A DNA stretch of 64,000 bases, taken from positions 186,001 to 250,000 of the forward strand of contig NW_020825332.1 of the NCBI RefSeq assembly GCF_003286085.1, given 5' to 3'. A model generated the notes under the pieces. The model was not told where the DNA came from. It saw only the letters and a list, made by a program, of their open reading frames with translations, and searched no databases. Shown piece by piece: positions 11,001 through 21,829 of the stretch. This stretch comes from Drosophila persimilis (Eukaryota; Arthropoda; Insecta; Diptera; Drosophilidae). Position numbers and translations under genes: made by a program. Position 1 is the first letter of the stretch. Each line of letters begins with the position of its first letter.

Positions 11001-14000
11001 TTAAATGCTTAGGAATGTATGTATACACAATAGGAAACGAAAAAGTCAATTCAATTCAATTCAATTTCAAGAAATAGAATACTTTTTTGCTGGGCGGCGC
11101 CAAAGTTTCAAATCAAATCAAATCAAAAAAAAAAAAAAAAACCAAACAAATTAAAAGATTTCGAACAAAAACGTATAAAAAATGCAAGGAAAGCAGCAAC
11201 ATGCCTCTCTGGTCTTGAACAAAATTAAAAATAACTTAAATACGATGTAGAAAAGCCGCTCAACTGGCATTCTTTGAGGCAGCATATGCACCCTCTAAAG
11301 TCCTGCTCTATTCTGTTCTCTTCTTTAGTTTTCTTTGCTCTTGTGTTCTTCCCCATTTCGAATTAGTTTTGTAATTAGAAACTACTCACTTGTTGATGTG
11401 TAGTCGACTGGTGTACTGGGGTAAGGGGAGGTGGTTGCGATTGAGCCGTGGTCTCCGGCTGCACGGCCAGGTAGATTTTAGTTGGCCCCAGGACTCCCAG
11501 CTTGCCGTTAGATTCTTGGGCTGGAAAGCATAGAGAACGTTTACAGAGAGGAGCCAACAGAGGGGAGAGCAGCAGTGTCACTGACCTTTCATTAGCTGTT
11601 GCTTCACCTGCGTCTGCACCAGCTGCAGCTGCTGGGCCGTAAAGTCGTTGCCTACCAGGCCCTGCAGCACGATGCGTGGCCCGTGCTCGGTTTGCAGTAC
11701 TTGTGCCGTAACGCATTTGATGACCGTGCCGGGCGGCTGATTCTGAAGAAGACTCTCTTCCACGCTCATGGGTTGCTGCGGCTGCTGCTGTTGCTGTGGT
11801 GTCTGTCCTTGTGGCTGGACAGCTCCTGTCGCCACATGCTGCTGTGGTATGGAGGCGGCGGCAGTATCGTAGCTGCACTGCTGTGCAATCTGCTGTTGCT
11901 GGACAACAACCTGCTGTTGTTGTTGTTGTGGGCTGTGCGACGCCAGAGCCTGCTGCTGCGAGTGTTTCACCGGCGAGCTCTGCGGACTTTCCTGGGGCAC
12001 TGCTGGTGCCGTGTTGTTGGTGACAATGTGCGCGTTACCGTCCCCCTGGTGCTTAATGTGTGCCACAATCTGGGCCTGGTTGTTCCCCAGGGGCTTCACG
12101 ATCACTTGCTGTCCATTGACAGTGGCCACCTGCAGCTTGCCCTGGGCCAGCTGTTGTGCCAGGGTCGAGTTCGGTACGAGCACTTGCTGGGTGGCCGTTT
12201 CAGTGGCCTCATTGGCGGCGTTGATCGGGGCTTTTTCCTCCACTGCTGGCGGTGGGGCTTGCTGTTGCACCACGAGCTGTTTAACTAATTTTGTCTGAGT
12301 CGTGGTCGACGATTGAACAACCTGATTCGTTTGCACAACATATTGCTGCTGTGGCTGCACAATGTGCTGTTGCTGCTGCTGCTGCTGGTGCTGTTGTTGC
12401 TGCTGCTGCTGCTGTTGCTGTTGCTGCTGCTGCTGCTGGGTTTGAATCTGTTGCTGGACCATTTGCAGGGCCTGGCTTTGCGGCACATTTCGCTGCGTAA
12501 CAATAGTCTGACCGGGGCTCAAAATGATGCGCTGCCCCCCTATCACTATCTGTTGTTGGACATTACTTGTGTTAACGATTTGCTGTATTACTTTCTGTGT
12601 TGGTTGACTCCCCACCTGGTTGATCGCCATTTGCTGCGATTGCTGCTGTGGGGGGGCCTGTTGGATTTGCTGTGGCAGGGCTTGAGTCTGTACAATTTGC
12701 TGCTGCTGTTGCACTGCCGATGTGGCCGCTTGTGTGGACGAGGCGGATATGATAACCTTTTGTCCCTGAGCGTTCTGACCAACTACCAGCTTGGAGCCAG
12801 GTTGCACGAATACTTGCTGCATATTCTGTCCGGCGGCACTCGAGTTGACGACTTTCGTCACAATTTTCTGCACTGGGGGCGCCGATGTGGCTGCCGCTGC
12901 TGCTGCTGCCGACACCTGTTGCTGCTGGGCCATCAGCATTTTGTTCTTTATCTGTGCGAGAGGTAGGGCAACCCGCTGTGACGCTATTGACTGGGCCCCG
13001 GTAGGCTTTGCGACATGTTTCACGGCCATTTGTTTGACTGCGGGTGCCGCTAGTGTTGCAGCGGCCGACGTGGACGTTGCGGCTGTGGACGATTGTGTGG
13101 GTAGAGATTTGATGGGTAATACCTTGCCTTTGCATCCTGTAAAAGTAAAAACAAATGCGATTTAGTGCCACTTCCTGTCCTGCATTCCACTGCAAACCGA
13201 GCCACTCACCTTGGGTCGCCGGACTCGATGAAGTTGTCAACACGTGCAGCTTTCCGTCCGGCATTTGCACCAGCTGCTGTCCAGGGTTCAGTCCCCTCAC
13301 GCTCACCTTGCCATCCGGGCCACGGATGATTTGTACCTTGTGCGGGGTGGGTGCCGACTGCGTGCTCTGTGTGTTGGATGTGCTCTGCGCTGAGTGGGAA
13401 GCGGCGGCTGACGACGCGTTCGCTGGGGCCGCTCGGGCCACTTGTGTGACTGCCTGCTGGATGATTCGCGTGGTGCCATCTGGATTCTTAACGATTACGC
13501 GCCTGCTGCCAATTATCTGGCCTTTGACTGCAAAAAGGGGAATTCCATCAAGCATATGCTATCGCAAGTCCCAGGCCCGTGACTTACCTGGAGTTCCGGC
13601 CCTGGCTAGCTCGCCTGTGGCGATGACCTTCCGTTGCTGATGCGCGGCTCTTTGTAGCTTCAACTGCTGTTCCATTTTCTCCTTAACGTCTTCGTTGGGC
13701 TTCGGGGCCAGCTGGACACGACCGGCACCGACCAGCGTTCCGTTGGTGGATGTGCCCGGACTACCGCCGCCGGTCGACTCCAGCTGCCGCGATGCCACAG
13801 AACGCGTCACTGTGGACAGGCGGGCCTTTTCCTGTTTCTCGCCTATGAATTTGATTTCCCACAGCTCGAGCTTGTCCTCCTCGACCCACTCCTCGCTTAT
13901 TTGCGGCTCGGTTGGCTGCGGAGATTCAGCGCGCTTCCGTTTGCGCAGACCAGACCGTATCGACGTGACCTCTGTGAGAAGACCCAGAATATACAGTGGA

Positions 14001-17000
14001 TAAGCAAACAAAGGGGATGGATGCCCTGCCAATTACTCACCTCTAATCGTCTTTGGCATCTCCAGAGGGATCACAACTTTGCGCCGCAAGTAGCTGGTTT
14101 TCTCGCCGTAGCGGCCTGCATGGCGCAGCTTCAACAGCTCCAGGGTGACAATTTCCGTCTCGGTTGTCACCTGATGTTTGCCATCGGTAGACGGCGGCTT
14201 GGCTATCATGTCGTCCCAGCGCAGACAGGACCACAATATCCGCAGCTGGAGGGCAATGCAGGACAGCGTGGTGGCGTTGCACGTGCGGTAGGACCAGCAG
14301 GTTCGGAAGAGCGGACGCGAGCACTGATACTGCCAAATGGAGTTGTTCTTGGCCCCGTGGTGGAAGCCATTCGTGGCCGATCGTCCGCCCAGACGCGCCA
14401 GCTTTCGGAGCTCGTAGCGCGGCAGAACCAACAGGCTGCGCTTCTTTTTGTGCGTAAGGAAGTTGGAGATGAGAGGGTACCTGGCGTACGTGGCCTTCTT
14501 CATGACCGTGGTCTTGTCCTCGCTCTTAACGGCCTGGTCGTACAGCTTGGACCAGTCGTTGATCAGATAGACACGCCCACGCGGCGAGACAGCGCTGTAG
14601 ACGCGCTCCTTTCCGTTCTCGAAGTACTCCCGCTCGTATTTCGTGCAGCAGTCGCGCTTGACCGGACGAGAGCTGATGCGAAAACGGCGATTCTGCTTGA
14701 GTGGTATCTCCTTGTCCAGCGTGTGATCCAACACGTCCTTGGTTCCGATGTAGGCCTTCTTCGACTTTTGGAAACGTTTTCGACGCGATCCGGGGCGCAT
14801 GTCTACGTCCTCGGCGCTGGCGTCCAAGCACGAGGTGTTTATCGCCGTAACAATCGAATCCTCAGTGCTCTCGATCTCCACGTTGCTGCAAACGTCCATG
14901 CTTTCGATGAAGTCCATTTTGTCCGAGTCTTGCGTGCTGGAGTCGGCGTTCGTGCTGCTTCCGGGGACCATCTCCTCCTCCTTCTTGACCCTGGCATTGT
15001 TGGGAAGATCTGGCTCCACCAGCAGGCAGTCGCTCAAAAGCTGCTCAGTGAAGGCCACAGAGTGCGCGCGAGCCTGCTCCCAGTCTTGGAGCAGGTCCAG
15101 CGGCGCTTCGGTTTCCGCCGCCTTTGCATCATCCGACTCGTCGACTGAAAGCTGAGTGGCTTCCCGCTTGCCTTCGGTCAGCTTCTGTTCGAGAATAGAG
15201 GGCTTCTTGACGGCACCCAGGATGGCGGCCACCGTCTCCTTGGAGCCGTTGCCCGCGGTGTGCGCCTTCCGCAGCAGCAGCAGAAGTTCCTTCTTGGCAC
15301 GGGCCTTCTGCAGACACAGCGGCGAGTAGCACGTGTTTTGTGTGATTTGAGATACGGCGTTCGAGTTGGTGTTGCACTCCTTGGTGTAGCAGCGGAAGGT
15401 CTTGGCGAAGCGGTTGAGCTGGCTGAACTGCAGGCGCACCGTCTGGATCTGCTTGGCCAGCGAGTTGACGAGCTCAAAATTGACGTTGGCCGACCCTCCC
15501 TTTGCCGACACTTCCGTGAGACGCAGCAGGCACTTTTCCAAGTAGGTCTGCTTGCCGGCGGCTGCCGCACTGCCCGACGATGGTATGGCGAAGGGCTTCA
15601 CGTCGGTGACTCCCTTCAAGGCGAGCTGCTCCTCGACCTTGGCCAATTTCTTGCGTCGCTCCAATAGGTCGTCGATCCAGCATTTGCGAGCAAGCTTCGG
15701 GTAGTAGACACGTCCCGGGTCGTTCAGGGCTTTGCTGACGTCGATGATGCCCTTGACGCTCGCCAGCTTGTCAACATCCTCGACCACTTTCACGTTCGTG
15801 TACTCCTCCGGCAGATAGGGGCACATCTGGCCGTCGACACTGTTCGACTCGCACTGCTGCATGAACCGCTTCGTGCGTGGATCGACCAGGACAATCTCGT
15901 TGACGTCGTTCTCGTCTCCCATGGTGTAGTGGACGAAAACTCTGTTGTGTGCTCGGGGATGGGCCCGTCTGGCGCGAATTCCGCAGCGTCGACTGCTCGA
16001 GAGCCACAGCCAGCCCCACTGGCCGTGCACACGATACTCCTCTCCCTTCTGCTTCCACACCTGGTGCTTCAGTCCCAGGGAATACTTGATGTAGTTAAAT
16101 GCCAGTCGATTGCGTTCCTCCTCGTCGTCGCGCTCCCGTTTCTCGCGCTTCTCCAGCTTCTTGCGCTCTTCGCGCTCGGCGCTGGTGATGCGCTGCAAGG
16201 CTCTGTGGCCGAGCTGTTCGTGCCAAACGTTCGCGAAGACCACACTCTTTAGCGACGATTGAAACAGCAGCAGCACAGTCGCAAAGTCAGTGGCGTGTCG
16301 GGCGTTCATGACGGCCGTGTTCCAGACCTTCTTGTTGACCTGCCAGTTCGGGTTCAGGAACGGCGGCGTTATGTTCGATTCAAAATTAATCAGCGTCTGC
16401 CTGAGCGTTGTAATCATGTTATCGGGTGTGCCCATCGTGATGCCGATCCATTTGAAGTCGGAGGCTGTTGTCAGAGAAAACTTGTGCGAGAGGTGACGTC
16501 GCTTGTCCCGCTCCTCGTTGCGCTGCGGCTTGTTGAGGGCTATGGGATTCGAGGCGTACTGGTTGACGTAGTTCTTGAATCCTTGTTCCATGCCGAGCTT
16601 AAAGTAAAGCGTGCCGTTGTTCAGTTGGCTGGTCTTCTGGCGCGTGACCATTTTGGTCTCCTCCGACCTTTTCGCTGCCTCTGCCGACTGGTCGTCGGAT
16701 TTGCGGTCGGACTCGGCTTCGGCCGTACCGTCCAGGGTCTCCTTGTCTAGTAGTTCCTTCGTAGCCTCTTGCTCCATGTCTATCAAACTGCGCTTGGTGT
16801 GCTTATTTTCGTTGGTGAGCGACTCTGTCAACTTCATCTGGCGCTCGATCTCCTCGCGGCGCTCCGTTAGCTGGGCGTGCAGGCGCGTCTCCAGTTCTTC
16901 AGGATCCAATCGTTTGAGCAGTAGCTTCAACTTATTCGTTGTACTGTAGTACCAACAGCTGGAGTCCACTTGATCCTCGACGAAAATTCGCCGGGCAATG

Positions 17001-18644
17001 AACCAATATCTGCGGCCGTGGCGATCGACTCCCAGGCTGTCGTGCCTGATTAATACGCCCTGCTTCTCTTGGGGCAACACGCAGTCAATGACGCCACTGA
17101 CCTTGTGCGAGCGACACAATCCGCACTGCCAGTCCTCAGTGGGCACATCGTTCATTGGCGGATCCACACATTCCAAGTGGTAGACTGCTGGGCAGGTTTC
17201 ACAGCAGAGCAAGTCTCCAAGTCGATGGCAGACTCGGCAATGGTCGTCGTAGTGAATGGGTCCCTCCTGGAGCATTACGTCGCGTATGGAATTGGCTGTC
17301 AAGAACTGATCCGCCAAGAACTGCAGCACGGCCAGACGGTTTTCAATGCCGGTGTATGGATATTCTGATCGGCTCAGGATATGATAGACCTCACGATCAA
17401 ATGTCTTGTCGCTCTCCACATAGCTGCGCAGAACTTCCGGCCAGGTGATGGCATCGATGAGGTACAGACTAATGTTGACCGTATCCTTTTGATCCAGCGG
17501 CCCAAAGTGTGTGCCCTGGACGTCCTCTTCGCGCAGGATCGCCTTCAGCAGCATTATGTGTACATCCGACAAGAGAGCACTCTGCTCGTCGCAAGTTAAG
17601 GCCGCACAGAAGTCTTCAAAGCGAAACGGCGAGAGACGAACCAAGTGCCGGAAACGTCGCAGCACTTCGTAGATGCTGAGGGCGCGCAAAACGTGTGCGT
17701 TGGCCATGGACAAGTCCTCCGATGAGTCCGGCAAATCCAGGGCGGCATACTTCCGTCCCTCTTGCAGCCAGATGGGCTCCGGACTGGGCGGACGTGGCGG
17801 CCGACCCACTCCATTCTGGGTGAAGCTGCACACGGAAAATTCCGACTCACTCTCGTTGCCCGCATCCAAGCTTTCGTCATCGCTGGGCGTTAGCAATAGG
17901 TCATCCTCGTTATCGGTTTTATCCTCATCGGAGTCTCCGAAGTCCGATCCGTAGTGGTATTCCGACTCGTACCCTGTATAGACGGCAGAAACGAAACGAG
18001 GTAGGGAAATTAGAGAACGTTATTTGCCAGGCATTTACCTTTGAAGCGATCGCTTTTGCGAAATTTGAACATTTTTGGTTTTGCTTGTTATTTCAGGTTT
18101 TATTTCTTTCGTTTTTTTGTTTTTTTTTCACTATTATTTCAGTTTTTTCTTCTACTTTTATTTCACTTGATTGTGACTCGGCTTTCAAATGGCAAATGAT
18201 ACTAATAAATTTCCAGCAGATGTGATGTCAAATTTGATTTGACACTTTCAAACTTTTGAAATGCAATGTGTACTTGATTCTGATACTGTGGCAACACTAT
18301 TAAGCCTACTGAGACTAGCCTCCTGATACAATTTCATAAATTGATAACTCACCTTTTCTTCCGGAGTAGTTGCTGGTGTTGGGTTGCACGTTCGACTTGC
18401 GGCCGCGTCCTCTCTTGGCGGCACTGCCACGGTTCCCACGGCTGTGATTGTTATGGCTGCTGCGACTGCACTCGTCGCTTTGCGGGGAAATGCCGCGCGA
18501 AGCGGACGGTGTGCTTGCCTGCGATTTTCCTTCGCTGAGATATTTCGGCTTTTTGAGCAATTGATAACTGAAGCGTCCAGAAGAAGTCCGCTCATTTGGC
18601 GTCTTTGGCGGTCGACCGCGCTTACGGCTACCGCGACCGCTCAT
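5061..18644 (-). CDS. E(bx): NURF301 / BPTF, large subunit of the NURF chromatin remodeller
   Basis: Scaffold subunit of the ISWI-containing NURF complex; it binds transcription factors and modified nucleosomes in the nucleus. Coding exons: 18644-18353, 17973-14041, 13971-13588, 13527-13210, 13136-11586, 11520-11390, 8320-7999 (or 8662-7999), 7934-7397, 7333-7190, 7124-6761, 5415-5331 and 5266-5061. All phases agree, giving about 2755 residues (2869 with the extension). Visible in order: a basic AT-hook-like N-terminus (RKRGRPPK); a DDT domain near residues 190-250 ([23 protein letters not shown]); PHD1 near 340-390 ([16 protein letters not shown]); a Gln-rich centre encoded at 13136-11586; two C-terminal PHD fingers ([22 protein letters not shown]); and a bromodomain ([31 protein letters not shown]). 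Length and order match Drosophila NURF301. The start is the ATG opening the known [12 protein letters not shown]-terminus. Confidence 0.96.
5640..6495. mobile_element. Short interspersed element with inverted related ends (DINE/SGM-like) in an E(bx) intron
   Basis: At 5695-5830 the plus strand reads as the familiar fly interspersed repeat: CTGTCTGTCCGTC, a 'cctag.tctcag.ggctacaagagctagag' stretch and a 'cagactcc.gtgat' stretch. At 6350-6410 the same words appear on the minus strand (ttgctctagctcttgtagtctccaagatct), followed by a Pro-free tail ending in CGGGTATCGGGTA. The two halves therefore face each other, so this is either one element with inverted arms or two head-to-head insertions. Assignment to the DINE-1/SGM-type group is from memory of the consensus flavour. 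Confidence 0.55.
8321..8662 (-). CDS. E(bx): Possible 5' extension of an E(bx) exon (acidic segment)
   Basis: The exon beginning at 8320 follows a strong acceptor (TTCATTGCAG). The frame stays open upstream, and another acceptor (AACAATTAG) at 8663 would add 114 codons in the same phase. The added peptide has a striking Asp/Glu/Gly run near 8559-8611, followed by [11 protein letters not shown], and looks coding in its second half. It could be an isoform-specific exon start. The 8663 acceptor has a weak pyrimidine tract. Confidence 0.4.
8663..11374 (-). other. E(bx): Large E(bx) intron, probable 3' UTR of the short isoform
   Basis: No coding features are seen on either strand. Reverse-strand AATAAA hexamers occur, for example at 10463-10468 and 10053-10058, and are candidate poly(A) signals for the short mRNA. 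The stretch also contains simple repeats: T and GTT runs near 9380-9415, CTGATTTCTGAT-type repeats near 9610-9662, GGAGCCTGGAG-type repeats near 10145-10200 and an A run near 11127-11141. Confidence 0.5.
11375..11390 (-). CDS. E(bx): Read-through 3' end of the short NURF301 isoform
   Basis: If the donor at 11389 (CAACAA then GTGAGT) is not used, translation continues for VSSF and stops at 11377-11375. The product would be about 2207 residues and would lack both C-terminal PHD fingers and the bromodomain. Drosophila is known to make a NURF301 form lacking this region, so I read this as its C-terminus. The following ~2.7 kb intron would then hold its 3' UTR. Confidence 0.65.
12367..12438 (-). 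repeat. E(bx): CAG/CAA tract encoding polyglutamine in NURF301
   Basis: A nearly pure CTG/TTG array on the plus strand, read as Gln codons with one His interruption on the coding strand. It lies in the Gln-rich central region of NURF301 and is likely length-variable between strains. Confidence 0.9.
18039..18072 (-). CDS. E(bx): Alternative first coding exon of E(bx)
   Basis: An ATG in good context (CCAAAAATG) opens 11 codons, [11 protein letters not shown], plus one base, then GTAAAT. The phase matches the 17973 exon exactly, giving FKGYESEY at the junction. It would replace the AT-hook-like N-terminus encoded by 18644-18353. An in-frame ATG, Kozak-like context and a compatible donor, lying immediately upstream of the shared exon, make this a plausible alternative start. 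Chance is possible because the exon is so short. Confidence 0.5.
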
Positions 18645-21600
18645 TTTTGTGTGGTTTTCCTTTGCCTGGCTGCCTGGCTAGGCTAGGGCTATCCAATACA
18701 CACAATCTTACTACGACTGTCTTTGCTGTAGGTGCTTCTGCGTTTCGCTCAGATATAGTTCCGTTTTTTCGCGGAGGAATTGCACATTAGATCTATAATG
18801 AGAACAAAAAAATTATTTAATACAAATTGCTTCCGATGTATTGTGTACATTTATCACTCGCAACCATCCGTCTACGAACACTGCCAAACACACACAGCTA
18901 TTCAATTGGATATACGAGAAAAATCGATCAGCTTCAGAGCAGCAATACTTTTTGATTCATTTCACTTTGTTTACGCGTTCCACACATGGTTTTATATTTG
19001 ACGAAACGAACGTTTAATAACACCCGCCAAAATATATACACATTCATTCGTTCAGGATGTTTGACTAGGCTTAATATATTATAAGTACGTGTGTATGCAA
19101 ACACATTCTCAATTTATAATATGGACTGCACACGCACTGAACGGCAGCACCACCAAATGAGCTTGTGTGTGTGCGCGAGGAAATGAAGCCAACGCACATT
19201 GTCCGCCATTTATAAAATGTGAAAATTTTGTTAATTCCTACTAGCGTCGATAAATCTGACACAAAAAACATGAAAATTTAATGCACACATTACCCCGCAT
19301 TTTGGGCATATTATTGATTATATTTAACACAATATATTGTACAATTTTAGACCGTCTTTCAACAAACCGCGAGCGAATATCTTTTACCTAACATAGTCCA
19401 CTTGAGAGGTGTACAGTCAGCCAATCACAGAGGCTCTTTTATTTGTGGATGCCGCAAGCGACATCTGTCGGTCGGTTTTCGTACTGATTTGTGAGTGTTG
19501 AACACAGGGCTGCAAATTACATTATCGAACTATCAGATGGCATTGTCGAATATTTTTAAAATTGTTTGTTTGTTTAAAAGTGGTGCAAAATGAATCAAAT
19601 TCAATGCTATTGCACTTCCAGTATTGGAGCGGATCTGTATACCCCGATCTACATGCGCTGCTCCAAGAATTGATCATCATAATGATATAATCTGCACTGC
19701 ATTTTTTTCTAAAGAGGTATATTTTCCGCCAAAAATTATACAAATCATTATTATTGAACTTTTATTTCGTGATTGGCGGTTCCTTGGTTGTCAAGACCTT
19801 TAAATCCGACTTAAGTTGACTCGTTTCTCTTTAACGATATATCGATGGGGGGAAAAAACATTGTTATATCGCACAGTGCTGAAATGCGCTCCTTATCGAT
19901 ACTGTATACTGGCCATGCCATGCCGGAAACCTAACGGAAAATGAAGTAAAGTGAAAAATGGTCGTTTAATTGTTTTGGATAAATATATGTTATTTATTTG
20001 GCATATGGAGCATATTAGGTTGCTAATGTATACGGGCTGTGTTCTTTCTGGTTAAAGTTACGAGTGTGTTGTTCGTTATGTTTTTGAAACGTGTAGGTTC
20101 TTTATAATATAAATTGCTCAGTCAATACCAAGTACATACCACATTTACCGTTGCCAATTTTTGCATGTATTGTATGTACAATTGAAATTCTCAAAACGTT
20201 TCTGCGTATTTATGTATGTATACTTTTAAATATATTTATTATCATGCATTTATGATTCAAACTTAACGAAATGGAACATGCAAGGTGCGTCGGAATAGTA
20301 AACAAATAGCCCACTTGTTGATTTCATTGCAACGCAACCTGTGTCGCTGTCGCGGTCGCGGTCGCAGTCGCAGCGGCGTCCATCTTTGGAAAGTAACCGT
20401 AAAATTATCCATAATTTGTTTCCTCGATGGCTGGAGTGGAATTTCACTTTGAAAATAGTTTATTTGTGGGTAAAATAAAAATAAAAAGATAAATGAATGC
20501 CATTTCTTTTCGCACGCACCTTGCAAAGTTTCACTTGTATATATGTATGTATATGTATATGTATTGTATGTTTTTATGTATATTCAGGACTAAAATGTTG
20601 TATATGGTTTGGTATAGTGTTTTTTAGTTAACGTTTTGGCGTTTCGTTTTGCAGAGTTCAACCAATATTTCTCTCTGCAATATCTATTAAATAGTCAATT
20701 GCTTATTGAATTTATAATTTTTGATTAACTTATACAGACCGTCATTAAACATTAAACTTTCAACTAATTCTTGACAATTGTTCGACGTTAGGTTACATAA
20801 TTACTAAGGGGATAATACAATACAATACAATATATTACGATACGTGTCTCTTTAAAAAAAATTAAATTCGCTCAATTGTTTTGTTGCAGTTTGCTTGTGT
20901 TGTTTTAGTTGTTTTTTTGTTTAAACATATTCTAACATTGTTGAGTTTTGTGTTCAAATTGACAATCTGATCAACCAATTTCCATATAATACAATATTTA
21001 TTCGTTTGCATTCCTTTTGCACACAGTTCGCTATTTTATTTTTGTTGTTGTATTAATATGTTTATTTTTTATTTTTCTTTTATTTATTTTGGATTTTTCT
21101 ACTCAAATTTCGCAGGTGGAAATACTGGAAACACTAACAAATGCCAAGGTTCGTATATATGTATGTATTTTTGATGCCATATTCTTAAAAACACCTTCCC
21201 TTCAGTTAAAATGTTCTCTAGTTGCGAGCACGTTTCCGAAACGCATCTTAGTATCGGGTATTTCTGTGGGTAGTTTTCTATTCAGCTCGGAGTGGGGTCT
21301 TCTGGGGGGGGTGGGGGGTCTCTAAGCGAACTTGAATACACAAACAGAGGGCTTTAAAGCATACAATAATGGTGTAATTTGCAGGAATTTATTATCGCCT
21401 TATCACATAAATTAGGATTATACGGACAGGTAGTAGGTAATAGGTAATAGGGTTTTTAGACTAGCAGTCGGCGACACCAGCATCTGGCACTTTTATCGAA
21501 AGCTGCCTTCAAATGCCACAAGTATACATTATTTTTGTTTTGTTTTGTTTTTGGTAAATCTAAAAATCTAAATACATAACTTATTACCACGTTTATCGAT

Positions 21601-21829
21601 TTGCCGTCTAGAAATCCTCAAACGACAAAAGATTAAAAAAAAAAAAAAATGGAAAAAAAAATTCTAAAATATACTGTAACACTCGTTAGTTTTGTTTACT
21701 TTTTTCAATTGGTAGAGGCAATTTAACATTAACAATAATGTAACATAACAAATAGTATGCGCCTTCTTCGCACAGGCCTGGATGTATGTATAATATTCTG
21801 TGTTCTGTATTCTGATATTCTCTGTGTGC
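18645..21829. other. Spacer: E(bx) promoter side and RhoGEF3 3' UTR
   Basis: No protein-coding exon is supported. The left end must contain the E(bx) 5' UTR and promoter; the right end should hold the RhoGEF3 3' UTR, because its stop codon is at 21830. A CGATA cluster at 19835-19901 is listed separately. The region near 20340-20375 is a GTCGCG/GTCGCA simple repeat, and AT-rich microsatellites (tatgtatgtatatg) occur near 20540-20575. Confidence 0.5.
19835..19901. promoter_or_regulatory. Clustered CGATA motifs with a perfect DRE (possible BEAF-32/DREF site)
   Basis: Five CGATA words on both strands lie in 67 bp: 19835-19839, 19840-19844, 19867-19871, 19894-19898 and 19897-19901. The last two overlap to form TATCGATA, the DREF response element, at 19894-19901. 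Clustered CGATA is the known binding pattern of the BEAF-32 insulator protein, and DREs mark housekeeping promoters. The position between E(bx) and the 3' end of RhoGEF3 suits a boundary or an unannotated promoter. The function is inferred. Confidence 0.5.

Noticed and set aside
12572-13555. Minus ORF running on past 13210 as if one exon
   Set aside because: Coding changes frame at the donor 13209 and acceptor 13137; past the donor the frame loses NURF301 character.
13901-15148. 415-codon plus-strand ORF
   Set aside because: Shadow of the large E(bx) exon, whose minus-strand frame encodes recognisable NURF301.
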